A stretch of DNA of 49,684 nt from Mycolicibacterium peregrinum (GTDB taxonomy: Bacteria > Actinomycetota > Actinomycetes > Mycobacteriales > Mycobacteriaceae), in the NCBI RefSeq assembly GCF_001665625.1, contig NZ_LZSY01000201.1, forward strand, positions 1 through 49,684, written 5' to 3'. How positions within the stretch are numbered: the first letter of the stretch is position 1; every line of letters starts with the position of its first letter. The translations under genes were made by a program, and so were the position numbers. The notes beneath the pieces were generated by a model, which saw only the letters and a list, made by a program, of their open reading frames with translations, had not been told where the DNA came from and searched no databases. Shown here piece after piece: positions 23,322 through 31,505 of this stretch.

Positions 23322-23480
23322 TCAGGTGAGGATCGACGTGAGCCGACTGATGCTGTCGCGGATCGCCGTCTCGCCGAGTGGGCTGTAGCCGATCACCAGG
23401 GCAGGCGGTGCGGAGTCCGGGTCAGCCCGATTCCACCGGGTGCGGCGGTCCTCCGGGGGAGTTGTTGACAACTGACGTGG
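23322..23480 (-). pseudogene. C-terminal remnant of a MocR-type PLP regulator
   Basis: On the minus strand a 52-codon open stretch ends in PPALVIGYSPLGETAIRDSI and SRLTSILT before a stop at 23322. This is how the aminotransferase-like domain of MocR/PdxR regulators ends; compare GPPGLVLGYASHPPDRLREA in the intact gene at 38824. Reading upstream, the frame is closed by TGA at 23481-23483 after about 52 residues, and no start or HTH domain is present. Most of the gene has been lost, presumably when the Rieske oxygenase or TetR region was rearranged. Confidence 0.7.
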
Positions 23481-23518
23481 TCACGCGAATCCGCGTATTT
23501 CTGCGTAAAGATGGTCCG

Positions 23519-24175
23519 ATGACCGTGACCAAGACCGCCAAGACGGGTCCGGGACGGCCCGCAGGTATCGACAGTGGCGACACCCGCCAGCGGGTCATCG
23601 ACGCCGCCTGTCGATGCTTCGCCCAATTCGGCTACGGACCCGCGACCAACAACCTGATCGCTGAGATGGCAGGCGTGACGGCCGGCTCGGTCTATTACCA
23701 CTTCGGTACGAAGAACAAGTTGTTCGAGGCGGTGTGCGATGACGTCTACGGCAAGATTCTGGCCAGCGCCGCCCCTGCCATGGCCGGGCCGCATTCGATG
23801 GACGAACTGCTGCGTGCGGCACTGACCGAATCGATCCGGATCAACCGTGAGTTTCCCGAGCTGGCTGGTTTCGTCGCGACCGCACCGATCGATGCCCGTC
23901 GGCACCAGGAGCTGAGCGCGGGTTACGCGCGGCAGGGCGCGCGGATGACGGACGCGCTGGCCCGTTCGGTCGTCGAGGGACAGCGAGGCGGTCGGATCTC
24001 ATCGGAGTACGACCCGGTTCAGGTGGCGCGGGTGATCGGCGCGATTGTCGACGGCTTCGCGCATGCGGCGGCGGTCACCGAACCTGAGGAGATGGACGGT
24101 GTGAACAGGTTGTTCGAATCGTTGCTCCTGAACGCCGCACTCGGCAAACGTCCAGCCGGCAGGGCGCCCGACTGA
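23519..24175 (+). CDS. TetR/AcrR family regulator
   Basis: The 218-aa product has a standard N-terminal TetR helix-turn-helix: RQRVIDAACRCFAQFGYGPAT, then AGVTAGSVYYHFGTKNKLFE, followed by a ligand-binding helical domain. It lies downstream of and on the same strand as the KshA-like oxygenase (234-bp gap), so it may control that gene or itself. The start at ATG 23519 leaves a basic Lys/Thr-rich N-terminus before the HTH. Its stop lies inside a 22-bp perfect palindrome (24166-24187). Confidence 0.9.
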   Translation: MTVTKTAKTGPGRPAGIDSGDTRQRVIDAACRCFAQFGYGPATNNLIAEMAGVTAGSVYYHFGTKNKLFEAVCDDVYGKILASAAPAMAGPHSMDELLRAALTESIRINREFPELAGFVATAPIDARRHQELSAGYARQGARMTDALARSVVEGQRGGRISSEYDPVQVARVIGAIVDGFAHAAAVTEPEEMDGVNRLFESLLLNAALGKRPAGRAPD

Positions 24176-24187
24176 TATCAGTCGGGC
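24166..24187. promoter_or_regulatory. 22-bp perfect palindrome at convergent gene ends
   Basis: The sequence reads identically on both strands across GCCCGACT-GATATC-AGTCGGGC. It overlaps the stop codon of the TetR gene and sits about 44 bp from the stop of the convergent oxidoreductase gene. It could act as a bidirectional transcription end or as a protein-binding site. A T-run is missing on the plus side, so it is not a classical terminator. Confidence 0.6.
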
Positions 24188-24230
24188 TGCCGCGGGCCTG
24201 CTTTCTTGAGTTGCGGTCGTACTGACCCGC

Positions 24231-25271
24231 TTACTCGGTGAGCGCCACGAGCTCCTCGCAGAACTTCACGGTCTCGGAGGTATCGGTGGCCAGCGGGTGC
24301 ACCAGCATGGTGGTCACCCCGGCTTCGGCGTAGGCGGCGAGCCGCTCTTTGACGAATCCCTTTGGCCCGACCAGTGACACGTTGCGCACCAGGTCGTCGG
24401 GGACGGCTGCGATGGCCTCGGCCTTCTTGCCGGCCAGGAACAGGTCCTGGATGGTGTCGGCGACCTCGCCGTAGCCGTACCGGCTGGCCAGCTTGTGGTA
24501 GAAGTTCTGTCCGCGTGCGCCCATGCCGCCGATGTACAGCGCCAGTTGGGGTTTCGCCCAGGCCAGCCGGTCGTCGACATCATCGCCGATGGCCAGGCTG
24601 GCGCTGACCATGACGTCCAGCGGTCCCAGCTCTGGATCGCGCTTGGCGGTCCCGGCCCGCAGGGCGTCGCCCCACACGTCGTCGGCCTTCTCGGGCAGGT
24701 AGAACACCGGCTGCCAGCCCTCGGCGATCTCGGCGGTCAGCTCGACGTTCTTGGGACCCAGCGCCGCGATGGTGATCGGAATGCGCTCACGCACAGGGTG
24801 ATTGATCAGATGCAGCGACTTACCCAGCCCGGTGCCACGGTCGGCGGGCAGCGGCAGCTGGTAGTACTTGCCGTCGTAGTCCAGGTTCTCCCGGCGCCAC
24901 ACCTTGCGGCAGATCTCGACCACCTCGCGGGTGCGACCCAGTGGTGCGTCGAACGGTACGCCGTGGAAGCCCTCCATCACCTGCGGGCCGGAGGTGCCGA
25001 TGCCCAGGCGGAACCGGCCGTCGGACACATAGTCGACACCGGCCGCGCTCATGGCCATCAGGGCCGGCGTGCGGGTGTAGATCGGGACCACGCCGGTGCC
25101 GAGCTCCATGGTGGAGGTCTTGGCGGCCAGGTACCCGAGCTGGCTGATCGCGTCGTAGGAGTACGCCTCGGCGACCAGGGCGATGTCGACGCCCACCTTC
25201 TCCAATTCGACGACCTGGTCGGCGGCTTCTTTGAAACCGCCGGCGTAACTCAGAAATATTCCTGTCCGCAT
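24231..25271 (-). CDS. LLM-class (F420-dependent) oxidoreductase
   Basis: The 346-aa product is a luciferase-like TIM-barrel oxidoreductase. The mycobacterial members of this subgroup mostly use coenzyme F420. Motifs are MRTGIFLSYAGGF at the N-terminus, VDIALVAEAYSYDA, GTGVVPIYTRTPALMAMSAA, then VSDGRFRLGIGTSGPQVMEGFHG, and the C-terminal GVTTMLVHPLA. Substrate is unknown. The promoter region (25272-25326) holds the palindrome CAACCGGTTG at 25291-25300. It is convergent with the TetR gene and lies just downstream of an unrelated hypothetical gene on the same strand. Confidence 0.9.
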   Translation of the reverse strand: MRTGIFLSYAGGFKEAADQVVELEKVGVDIALVAEAYSYDAISQLGYLAAKTSTMELGTGVVPIYTRTPALMAMSAAGVDYVSDGRFRLGIGTSGPQVMEGFHGVPFDAPLGRTREVVEICRKVWRRENLDYDGKYYQLPLPADRGTGLGKSLHLINHPVRERIPITIAALGPKNVELTAEIAEGWQPVFYLPEKADDVWGDALRAGTAKRDPELGPLDVMVSASLAIGDDVDDRLAWAKPQLALYIGGMGARGQNFYHKLASRYGYGEVADTIQDLFLAGKKAEAIAAVPDDLVRNVSLVGPKGFVKERLAAYAEAGVTTMLVHPLATDTSETVKFCEELVALTE

Positions 25272-25326
25272 AGTGGAGTTATATCACCATCAACCGGTTG
25301 GTTGGGAACGGAGGTGGAGTGCGGCT

Positions 25327-25938
25327 TCATTCCCAGTACTGACTCGCGAGCAGGAACAGGCCCCAGCTGAAGCCGGCGCCGTACCGCCTGCCGTTCCACT
25401 CGAAGTCGTACACCTCGTGTGCGGGAAGAACATCGTCGGTGAGCGAACTGCGATGGGTGAGAGTGGCGGGTCCGAAATGCTCGATGAATTCGGCGGTGTC
25501 CATGCTCCACGTGGGCTGCTCGCCGGGCGAATCGGCGGGCAGCGGATAGCCTCCGGCGCGGCAGTACTGCGCTGCCTCAATTGTTCCGGCCGGCCCGGTG
25601 TGTGCGGTGAACTCGAAACCCGGCCACAACACGCTGCAGAACGACAACGAAGTCGAGTCCTGTTTCGCCACGCCGACAACCTGTTTCAGGTTCTCGAAGC
25701 GAGAGGATTCGTCGTCCAGTAGCCCGACGACACGCTGGTGGATGCGTTGCGCGTCCTCGGTGGAGATCCCGTACTCCGTCAGGGTCCAATCGATCATGGC
25801 CCGCCTGGGAAGCATTCCCCACTTCATCGTCAGCAACTGATAGATCTCGAAATCCGGTACCCCGACCGTCTTCTGGACTGCCAGCGCCGGAGGAATGATG
25901 GGCTCTGCTGCTCGTACCCAGGTGGGCTGGTCGGACAT
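25327..25938 (-). CDS. Conserved hypothetical protein in a LysR operon
   Basis: I do not recognise this 203-aa protein. It has no signal peptide or membrane segment. It contains KWGMLPRRAMIDWTLTEYGI, a charged helical middle with DAQRIHQRVVGLLDDESSRF, and an aromatic C-terminus (FEWNGRRYGAGFSWGLFLLA). The start ATG at 25938 overlaps the LysR stop by one base, so it is translated from the LysR transcript. A longer reading to 26433 on this strand is antisense-like within the LysR gene and is rejected. It may act on the same pathway that the LysR protein controls. Confidence 0.75.
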   Translation of the reverse strand: MSDQPTWVRAAEPIIPPALAVQKTVGVPDFEIYQLLTMKWGMLPRRAMIDWTLTEYGISTEDAQRIHQRVVGLLDDESSRFENLKQVVGVAKQDSTSLSFCSVLWPGFEFTAHTGPAGTIEAAQYCRAGGYPLPADSPGEQPTWSMDTAEFIEHFGPATLTHRSSLTDDVLPAHEVYDFEWNGRRYGAGFSWGLFLLASQYWE

Positions 25939-26819
25939 CAGATCGTCTCCGCTCGGCACGCCAGCGCAGCTGCCACGAATTCGTCCCGCGCCGGGTTGTC
26001 CGTGTTGGCGTTCCAGATCAGTGTCACCCGGGAGGGCCCCAGGTCTTCGATCGGCACTGCTTTCACATCGGGTCGGCGGTAGTAGGCGGTGGTGGATCGG
26101 GGCAGGATGACGAAACCCTCGTGCGCGGCAACGTGTTCGAGTTTGTCCTCCACGCTGCGGAACTCGTCGCGCGGCGGTGCCCACCGCTGATCGGGTGCGG
26201 CCGCGCACACCCAGTCCGGCACCATCGCAGGGTCCGGCAGTAGCAACAGCCTGGAAGCGAGATCGGCGAGGCGCACCGAGGCGCGCGTCACCAGGGCGTC
26301 GTCTGCCGGTAGCACCGCGCCCATGGGTTCTTCCAGCAGGGGTGCGCTGCCCAGTCCGCGGTGGTCGACCGGCTCCCGGGCATAGACCACGTCGACCTCG
26401 CCCGTCCGGACCAGCTCCGCCTGCTCGTGCCACGGGACCTGACGCACGACTGCGCGACGCCGCGGGCCGCCCGCCTCGAACGCCGCGGCCGCCGCTGTTG
26501 CCCGCAACCCGGCGATCACTCCTACCGTCACAGTCACCGGGTGTCCGGCGGCGCGGGACAGGCGCTGTCGCAGCGCGTGCGCGTCGTCGAGTAGAACCTT
26601 GGCGTCCCGCAGCAGCTGCGAGCCGACGGCGGTCAGCTGGGTACCGGTCGAGCCGCGGATGAACAACTGAGCGCCGAGCTCGCTCTCGAACGCCCGAATC
26701 TGCCGCGACAGCACGGGTTGTGCGATATGGAGACGTTGGGCCGCCCGACCGAAATTCAGCTCCTCGGCGACCGCGACGAAGTACCGCAGCTTGCGCAGGT
26801 CGAGGTCCGCGGTGCTCAT
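25938..26819 (-). CDS. LysR-family transcriptional regulator
   Basis: The 293-aa regulator has the typical LysR N-terminus: LRKLRYFVAVAEELNFGRAA then AQPVLSRQIRAFESELG as the winged helix-turn-helix. A periplasmic-binding-like effector domain follows from about residue 90 (VTVGVIAGLRA). It is divergent from the SDR gene at 26891, with 71 bp between the starts and an AAGAC-N7-GTCTT inverted repeat in the gap. That is the classical arrangement for a LysR protein controlling its neighbour. Confidence 0.93.
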   Translation of the reverse strand: MSTADLDLRKLRYFVAVAEELNFGRAAQRLHIAQPVLSRQIRAFESELGAQLFIRGSTGTQLTAVGSQLLRDAKVLLDDAHALRQRLSRAAGHPVTVTVGVIAGLRATAAAAAFEAGGPRRRAVVRQVPWHEQAELVRTGEVDVVYAREPVDHRGLGSAPLLEEPMGAVLPADDALVTRASVRLADLASRLLLLPDPAMVPDWVCAAAPDQRWAPPRDEFRSVEDKLEHVAAHEGFVILPRSTTAYYRRPDVKAVPIEDLGPSRVTLIWNANTDNPARDEFVAAALACRAETI

Positions 26820-26838
26820 ACCCCGAGGGTATCGCCGA

Positions 26839-26855
26839 AAGACGAAAAGAGTCTT
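26839..26855. promoter_or_regulatory. LysR-type operator candidate
   Basis: AAGAC at 26839-26843 and GTCTT at 26851-26855 form an inverted repeat with a 7-bp spacer in the 71-bp gap between the divergent LysR and SDR genes. The size (5-7-5) fits LysR boxes. Binding is inferred only from position and symmetry. Confidence 0.45.
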
Positions 26856-26890
26856 GGACGACGAAGTCGCCGCGAATTCACAGTGGACTC

Positions 26891-27607
26891 ATGAACCTCA
26901 AGAACGCACGTGTCCTGATCATCGGCGGCACCTCCGGCATCGGTCTGGGGGTGGCGGCTGTGGTGGCGGACCGAGGTGGCATCCCGATCGTGGTGTCGCG
27001 CAACCAGTCCAACGTCGATCGAGCTGTCGCCGAACTGGGTGAGAACTCCCGGGGGATGACCGTCGACCTCGCCGACCCCGCCTCGCTCGGTCGTCTCGTC
27101 GATGAGGTCGGGCAGATCGAGCACCTGGTATTCAGCGCGGGGGAGTCGCTCACGATGGTCGGCCTGGCCGACCTGACCGCTGCGACGATCACCGAGTTCA
27201 TCAGCACTCGACTCATCGGCCAGCTGCAGACGGTGCGGGAGTTCGCGCCCCGGATCACGCCGGGCGGGTCGATCACCCTCACCAGCGGCACTGCCGCCGA
27301 AAAACCGGGACTCGGCGTGCTGCCCACCGCGGTATGCGGCGCAATCAACGCGATGACCAGGGCGTTGGCCGTCGAACTGGCGCCGTTGCGCGTAAATGCC
27401 GTCGCCCCCGGTCCGATCCGGACGCCGCTGTGGTCGGCGCTCGGTGAGGAGGCTCGGGAGGCCATCTACGAGCAGTTCGCGAGCAACCTCCCCGTCGGCC
27501 GGATTGGTGAGCCATCCGACACCGCGCTGGCGTACGCCTACCTGATGGAGCAGGAGTTCGGTACCGGGGTGGTGCTGACTGTGGACGGCGGTACGACCTT
27601 GGTGTGA
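26891..27607 (+). CDS. Atypical short-chain dehydrogenase (SDR) lacking the YxxxK pair
   Basis: The 238-aa SDR fold has the cofactor motif GGTSGIG (12-18), NAG-like FSAGES, and the PGPIRTPLW stretch. The catalytic serine is kept (TLTSGT, Ser132). Aligning the following helix on MTRALAVELAPLRVNAVAPG puts Pro145 and Cys149 where the Tyr and Lys should be. A few SDR subgroups have this GTAAxxP...G pattern, so it is probably a real lineage rather than a mutated gene, but classical oxidoreductase chemistry is doubtful. The start ATG 26891 gives a normal SDR N-terminus. It is divergent from and likely regulated by the LysR gene. Confidence 0.85.
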   Translation: MNLKNARVLIIGGTSGIGLGVAAVVADRGGIPIVVSRNQSNVDRAVAELGENSRGMTVDLADPASLGRLVDEVGQIEHLVFSAGESLTMVGLADLTAATITEFISTRLIGQLQTVREFAPRITPGGSITLTSGTAAEKPGLGVLPTAVCGAINAMTRALAVELAPLRVNAVAPGPIRTPLWSALGEEAREAIYEQFASNLPVGRIGEPSDTALAYAYLMEQEFGTGVVLTVDGGTTLV

Positions 27608-27614
27608 CGCCCGA

Positions 27615-28466
27615 TCACGGCTTGAGTAGCGCGACGACCTTGTCTTCAAGGGCGACCGGATCGGCGTTCGGGTCGGCCGGTTCGGTGTGGGGCAGTGGGG
27701 CGTCGGGATCGGCGAAGTCGCGGTAGGTCTTGTCGCCGGCCAGCGTGGCCAGCAGGTATCCGGTGAGCAGGCCGCGGATGATCTTCTGGGTGTCCTTGTC
27801 GGCGCCGGGCAGTCCGATGAACCGAGCCAGCCGGCGCCCCTCGACCAGGCCGCCGGCCTGCGCCTTGCTGACGGTCCGCAACGTCGCACCCTCCCAGGTG
27901 CGAGCCAGTTCCACGGCGTTCGACCGCAGCGTCATAGGATCCCCGGGCGCGGTCAGGACCAGGCCGGGGACCTGCAGCGTCGACGCCGGTTGTTCGGCGG
28001 GCGGCTTGGTCACCGTCGGGAACAGCGAGACCACGGCCTTCGGGCGGTGCGGATCACCTCCCATACCTGCGGCAGCGAACACCGCGGCCGACCCACCGAA
28101 ACCGTGCCCCACCACACCCCGCTTGCCCGGGTGCACGCTGATCTTGCCGGTGCCCAGCCGCACGCCGGTGATGATTTCCAGGGCCGCGCCCAGGTCAAAC
28201 GCGAAATTGAGGACCGACGGAGCCACGCTGGTCTCGGTATCGGGTGCCGCCGCCACGATGCCCCAGGACGCCAGGTGCTCGAGCGTGCCCGTGTAGTTCT
28301 CCGCCCGTGTCATCCACTCGTGGCCGAACACCACACCGGGCAGATTCAGGCCGGCCTCGGGCGTGTAGACCACTCCCGGCATGCCGGCGAACGCCAGGTC
28401 ACCGCGCAGGACTCGATGCGGTCCGCGGCGGGTCAACCCTGCGAAGAGCTTCTTTGTGCTGGCCAC
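27615..28466 (-). CDS. Alpha/beta-hydrolase-like protein without nucleophile (Rv3438-type)
   Basis: This 283-aa protein has a dienelactone-hydrolase-like fold: VVYTPEAGLNLPGVVFGHEW, the WGIVAAAPDT strand, and the elbow KRGVVGHGFGGSAAVF. The residue that should be Ser or Cys in the elbow (GxSxG) is Gly122, so it is probably not an ordinary esterase. Position next to glmS and size match M. tuberculosis Rv3438. It is convergent with the SDR gene. The C-terminal 40 residues are Pro/Asp-rich. The role is unknown. Confidence 0.8.
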   Translation of the reverse strand: MASTKKLFAGLTRRGPHRVLRGDLAFAGMPGVVYTPEAGLNLPGVVFGHEWMTRAENYTGTLEHLASWGIVAAAPDTETSVAPSVLNFAFDLGAALEIITGVRLGTGKISVHPGKRGVVGHGFGGSAAVFAAAGMGGDPHRPKAVVSLFPTVTKPPAEQPASTLQVPGLVLTAPGDPMTLRSNAVELARTWEGATLRTVSKAQAGGLVEGRRLARFIGLPGADKDTQKIIRGLLTGYLLATLAGDKTYRDFADPDAPLPHTEPADPNADPVALEDKVVALLKP

Positions 28467-28608
28467 GCGTTGACCGTAGCGCAGGCTCGGTGCGGCGCGT
28501 GAGCGCCAATTGAGCCTGAGGCGCGCCCGAGTGCGAACACGGTGATCTGCGTCAAACGCCGTCGCGCAGAATCGGGCCAGGGCTCCGGCTGCACTACCCT
28601 GGGAGCCT

Positions 28609-30486
28609 ATGTGTGGAATCGTCGGCTACGTCGGGGCGCGCCCGGCCCGAGACATCGTGGTCGACGCGCTGCGCCGGATGGAATACCGGGGCTACGACTC
28701 CGCGGGTATCGCGCTCATCGACGGCAACGGCGGGTTGACGGTGCGTCGCCGTGCCGGCCGGCTGGCCAACCTGGAGACCGCTCTCGCCGAGACCGACGAA
28801 AATATCCTGACCGGTAGCACCGGGCTGGGCCACACCCGGTGGGCCACCCACGGCCGTCCCACCGACCGCAACGCTCACCCGCACCGCGACGCGGCCGCCA
28901 AGATCGCCGTCGTCCACAACGGCATCATCGAGAACTTCGCCGTGCTGCGCGCCGAGCTCGAAGCCGACGGGGTGGAGTTCTCCAGCGACACCGACTCCGA
29001 GGTCGCCGTGCACCTCGTGGCCCGCCAGTACGCATACGGCGACACCGCCGGCGATTTCCCGGCCTCCGTGCTGGCCGTGCTGCAGCGCCTCGAAGGCCAC
29101 TTCACCCTCGTCTTCGCCAATGCCGACGATCCGGGCACCATCGTGGCCGCGCGCCGGTCCACCCCGCTGGTGGTCGGTATCGGTGACGGCGAGATGTTCG
29201 TCGGCTCGGATGTGGCGGCGTTCATCGAGCACACCCGGAATGCGGTGGAGCTCGGCCAGGATCAGGCCGTGGTGCTGACCGCCGACGGCTACCGGATCAC
29301 CGACTTCTCCGGTCGCGACGATCTGCAGGCCGGCCGGGACTACCGCGAGTTCCACATCGACTGGGATCTCGACGCCGCCGAAAAGGGTGGCTACGACTAC
29401 TTCATGCTCAAGGAGATCGCCGAGCAGCCCGCCGCGGTCGCCGACACCCTGCTGGGGCACTTCGTCGACGGCAGCATCGTGCTCGACGAGCAGCGCCTGA
29501 GCGATCAGGAACTGCGCGAGATCGACAAGGTCTTCATCGTCGCCTGCGGCACCGCCTACCACTCGGGTCTGCTGGCCAAGTACGCCATCGAGCACTGGAC
29601 CCGGCTGCCCGTCGAGGTCGAACTCGCCAGCGAGTTCCGGTACCGGGACCCGGTGCTGGACCGCAGCACCCTGGTGATCGCCATCTCGCAGTCCGGCGAG
29701 ACCGCCGACACCCTGGAAGCGGTGCGGCACGCCAAGACTCAGAAGGCCAAGGTGCTGGCGATCTGCAACACCAACGGCAGCCAGATCCCGCGCGAAGCCG
29801 ACGCAGTGCTCTACACCCGGGCTGGACCGGAGATCGGTGTGGCCGCCACCAAGACGTTCCTGGCGCAGATCGCCGCGAACTACCTGGTGGGACTGGCCCT
29901 GGCGCAGGCCCGCGGGACCAAGTACCCCGACGAGGTCGAGCGCGAGTACCACGACCTGGAGGCCATGCCGGACCTGATTGCCCGGGTGCTGGCCGGCATC
30001 GAGCCGGTGGGGCAGCTGGCGCAGCGGTTCGCGAAGTCGCCCACGGTGCTGTTCCTTGGCCGGCACGTCGGCTACCCGGTGGCGCTCGAGGGCGCGCTCA
30101 AGCTCAAGGAGCTGGCGTACATGCATGCCGAAGGGTTCGCCGCCGGTGAGCTCAAGCACGGTCCGATCGCGCTGATCGACGACGACCTGCCCGTGATCGT
30201 GGTGATGCCCTCGCCCAAGAACGCGCAGATGCTGCACGCCAAGCTGCTCTCGAACATCCGCGAGATCCAGGCCCGCGGCGCGGTGACCATCGTGATCGCC
30301 GAGGAGGGTGACGACACGGTACGGCCGTACGCCGATCACCTGATCGAGATCCCCGCGGTGTCAACGCTTTTCCAGCCGCTGCTGTCGACCATCCCGCTGC
30401 AGGTCTTCGCGGCCGGGGTGGCGCGGGCGCGGGGTTACGACGTGGACAAGCCACGCAACCTGGCCAAGTCGGTCACCGTCGAGTAG
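28609..30486 (+). CDS. glmS: Glutamine-fructose-6-phosphate aminotransferase (isomerizing)
   Basis: This 625-aa enzyme makes glucosamine-6-phosphate, feeding GlmM and peptidoglycan synthesis. The glutaminase domain begins with MCGIVGYVG (Cys2 becomes the N-terminal nucleophile) and has RRMEYRGYDSAGIALI and HTRWATHGRPTDRNAHPH. Two SIS sugar-isomerase domains follow, with IVACGTAYHSGLLAKY, SQSGETADTLEA, and LGRHVGYPVALEGALKLKE, ending in LAKSVTVE. A TACCCT box lies 10 bp before the ATG, so the mRNA may be almost leaderless. No glmS ribozyme is present. A hairpin terminator follows at 30512. Confidence 0.97.
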   Translation: MCGIVGYVGARPARDIVVDALRRMEYRGYDSAGIALIDGNGGLTVRRRAGRLANLETALAETDENILTGSTGLGHTRWATHGRPTDRNAHPHRDAAAKIAVVHNGIIENFAVLRAELEADGVEFSSDTDSEVAVHLVARQYAYGDTAGDFPASVLAVLQRLEGHFTLVFANADDPGTIVAARRSTPLVVGIGDGEMFVGSDVAAFIEHTRNAVELGQDQAVVLTADGYRITDFSGRDDLQAGRDYREFHIDWDLDAAEKGGYDYFMLKEIAEQPAAVADTLLGHFVDGSIVLDEQRLSDQELREIDKVFIVACGTAYHSGLLAKYAIEHWTRLPVEVELASEFRYRDPVLDRSTLVIAISQSGETADTLEAVRHAKTQKAKVLAICNTNGSQIPREADAVLYTRAGPEIGVAATKTFLAQIAANYLVGLALAQARGTKYPDEVEREYHDLEAMPDLIARVLAGIEPVGQLAQRFAKSPTVLFLGRHVGYPVALEGALKLKELAYMHAEGFAAGELKHGPIALIDDDLPVIVVMPSPKNAQMLHAKLLSNIREIQARGAVTIVIAEEGDDTVRPYADHLIEIPAVSTLFQPLLSTIPLQVFAAGVARARGYDVDKPRNLAKSVTVE

Positions 30487-30511
30487 TCCGGTCATCTCGT
30501 CGATTGTGAAC

Positions 30512-30549
30512 AAGATCGCGAAGTTTCCGAGAAATCTCGCGATCTTTTT
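30512..30549 (+). terminator. Hairpin terminator after glmS
   Basis: AAGATCGCGA (30512-30521) pairs perfectly with TCGCGATCTT (30537-30546). Inside, GTTTC and GAAAT extend the stem around a CGA loop with one mismatch. A T-run TTTTT (30545-30549) follows. It separates glmS from the alpha/beta hydrolase gene that starts 22 bp later. Confidence 0.8.
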
Positions 30550-30570
30550 CGCGTTCGGCGCCGAGGTCTG

Positions 30571-31491
30571 ATGGATCTGCGGGTTCCCACGGCCAACATT
30601 GCCCGACGGCGGGACCGGAACGGGTTGGGGGCCTTCGTCTCCGAGTCGGCGTTCGAGCACTTCCTGGGCGCCTACCGGGCCGGGATGGCGACGTTGCCGC
30701 CGTTCGAACTGTTCGACGTGCCGACCTCGTTCGGAACGGTCCGGGCCTACCGGTTCGCCGGACCGGACTCAGGTGCGCCGGTGGTGCTGCTGCCGGGCCG
30801 CAACGCGTCGACGCCGATGTACCGGACCAACCTCGGGCCGTTGCTGCAACAGCGCACGGTGTATGCGATCGACCTGCTCGGTGAGGCCGGTCTGTCGGTG
30901 CAGGACAAGGCGATTCGCGGTGCACCGGATCAGGCACAATGGCTCGACGAGACGCTGGCCGGCCTGGGCCTGGAAGCGGCGCACCTGCTGGGAGTGTCGA
31001 TGGGCGGGTGGACGGCGGCGAATTGCGCGGTGCACCGGCCCGGCCGGATAGCCTCGCTTACGCTGCTCGACCCGGTTTTCACCTTCACCGGAATCCCGGC
31101 GAAGGCCATTCTCGCTTCGGTGGCGCTGTTCGCCCCGGGCGTGCCGGAGCGCTGCCGCCGGAGGGTGCACAGCTGGATTGCCGGTGGTGCGGACCTGCAG
31201 GCCGCCGCGAGCGAATCCGCGCTGATCGATGCTGGGGCAAAGGATTTCACGCTGCGCGTACCGGCGCCGAAAATGTTCACCGAGGAGCAGTTGCGGGGGC
31301 TCGACGTGCCAGTGCTGGCGTTGATCGCGGGCCGCAGCGTCATGCTCGACCCCGAGCGTGCCGTCGCGCGGGCGCGGGAGGTGCTGGCGCGCGGGGAAGT
31401 CGAACTCTGGGCCGATGCTTCTCACGCCATCAACGGTGAGTACCCCGAAGAGATCGCGCGACGTGCGGGCCGGTTCTGGAACGCGGCGTAG
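30571..31491 (+). CDS. Alpha/beta hydrolase
   Basis: The 306-aa product is an alpha/beta hydrolase with the oxyanion region VVLLPGRNAST, the nucleophile elbow LLGVSMGGW (Ser143), the acid in VLALIAGRSVMLDPE and the catalytic His in ASHAINGEYPEE. An N-terminal extension of about 45 residues precedes the core, a variant common in actinobacterial hydrolases whose substrates are unknown. The ATG 30571 has GAGG upstream. It is convergent with the DeoR gene (14 bp between stops). Confidence 0.85.
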   Translation: MDLRVPTANIARRRDRNGLGAFVSESAFEHFLGAYRAGMATLPPFELFDVPTSFGTVRAYRFAGPDSGAPVVLLPGRNASTPMYRTNLGPLLQQRTVYAIDLLGEAGLSVQDKAIRGAPDQAQWLDETLAGLGLEAAHLLGVSMGGWTAANCAVHRPGRIASLTLLDPVFTFTGIPAKAILASVALFAPGVPERCRRRVHSWIAGGADLQAAASESALIDAGAKDFTLRVPAPKMFTEEQLRGLDVPVLALIAGRSVMLDPERAVARAREVLARGEVELWADASHAINGEYPEEIARRAGRFWNAA

Positions 31492-31505
31492 GCCGACGAG
31501 GATCT

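Noticed and set aside
25938..26433. Upstream extension of the hypothetical gene at 25327
   Set aside because: The extension is entirely inside the LysR gene in another frame and the composition is shadow-like; the ATG at 25938 fits a coupled start.
28467..28608. glmS ribozyme upstream of glmS
   Set aside because: The leader is too short and GC-rich, and no ribozyme core is visible; such ribozymes are typical of Gram-positive low-GC bacteria.
28594..30339. Minus-strand open frame of 581 codons opposite glmS
   Set aside because: Antisense to a clearly identified glmS, without any recognisable protein motif.
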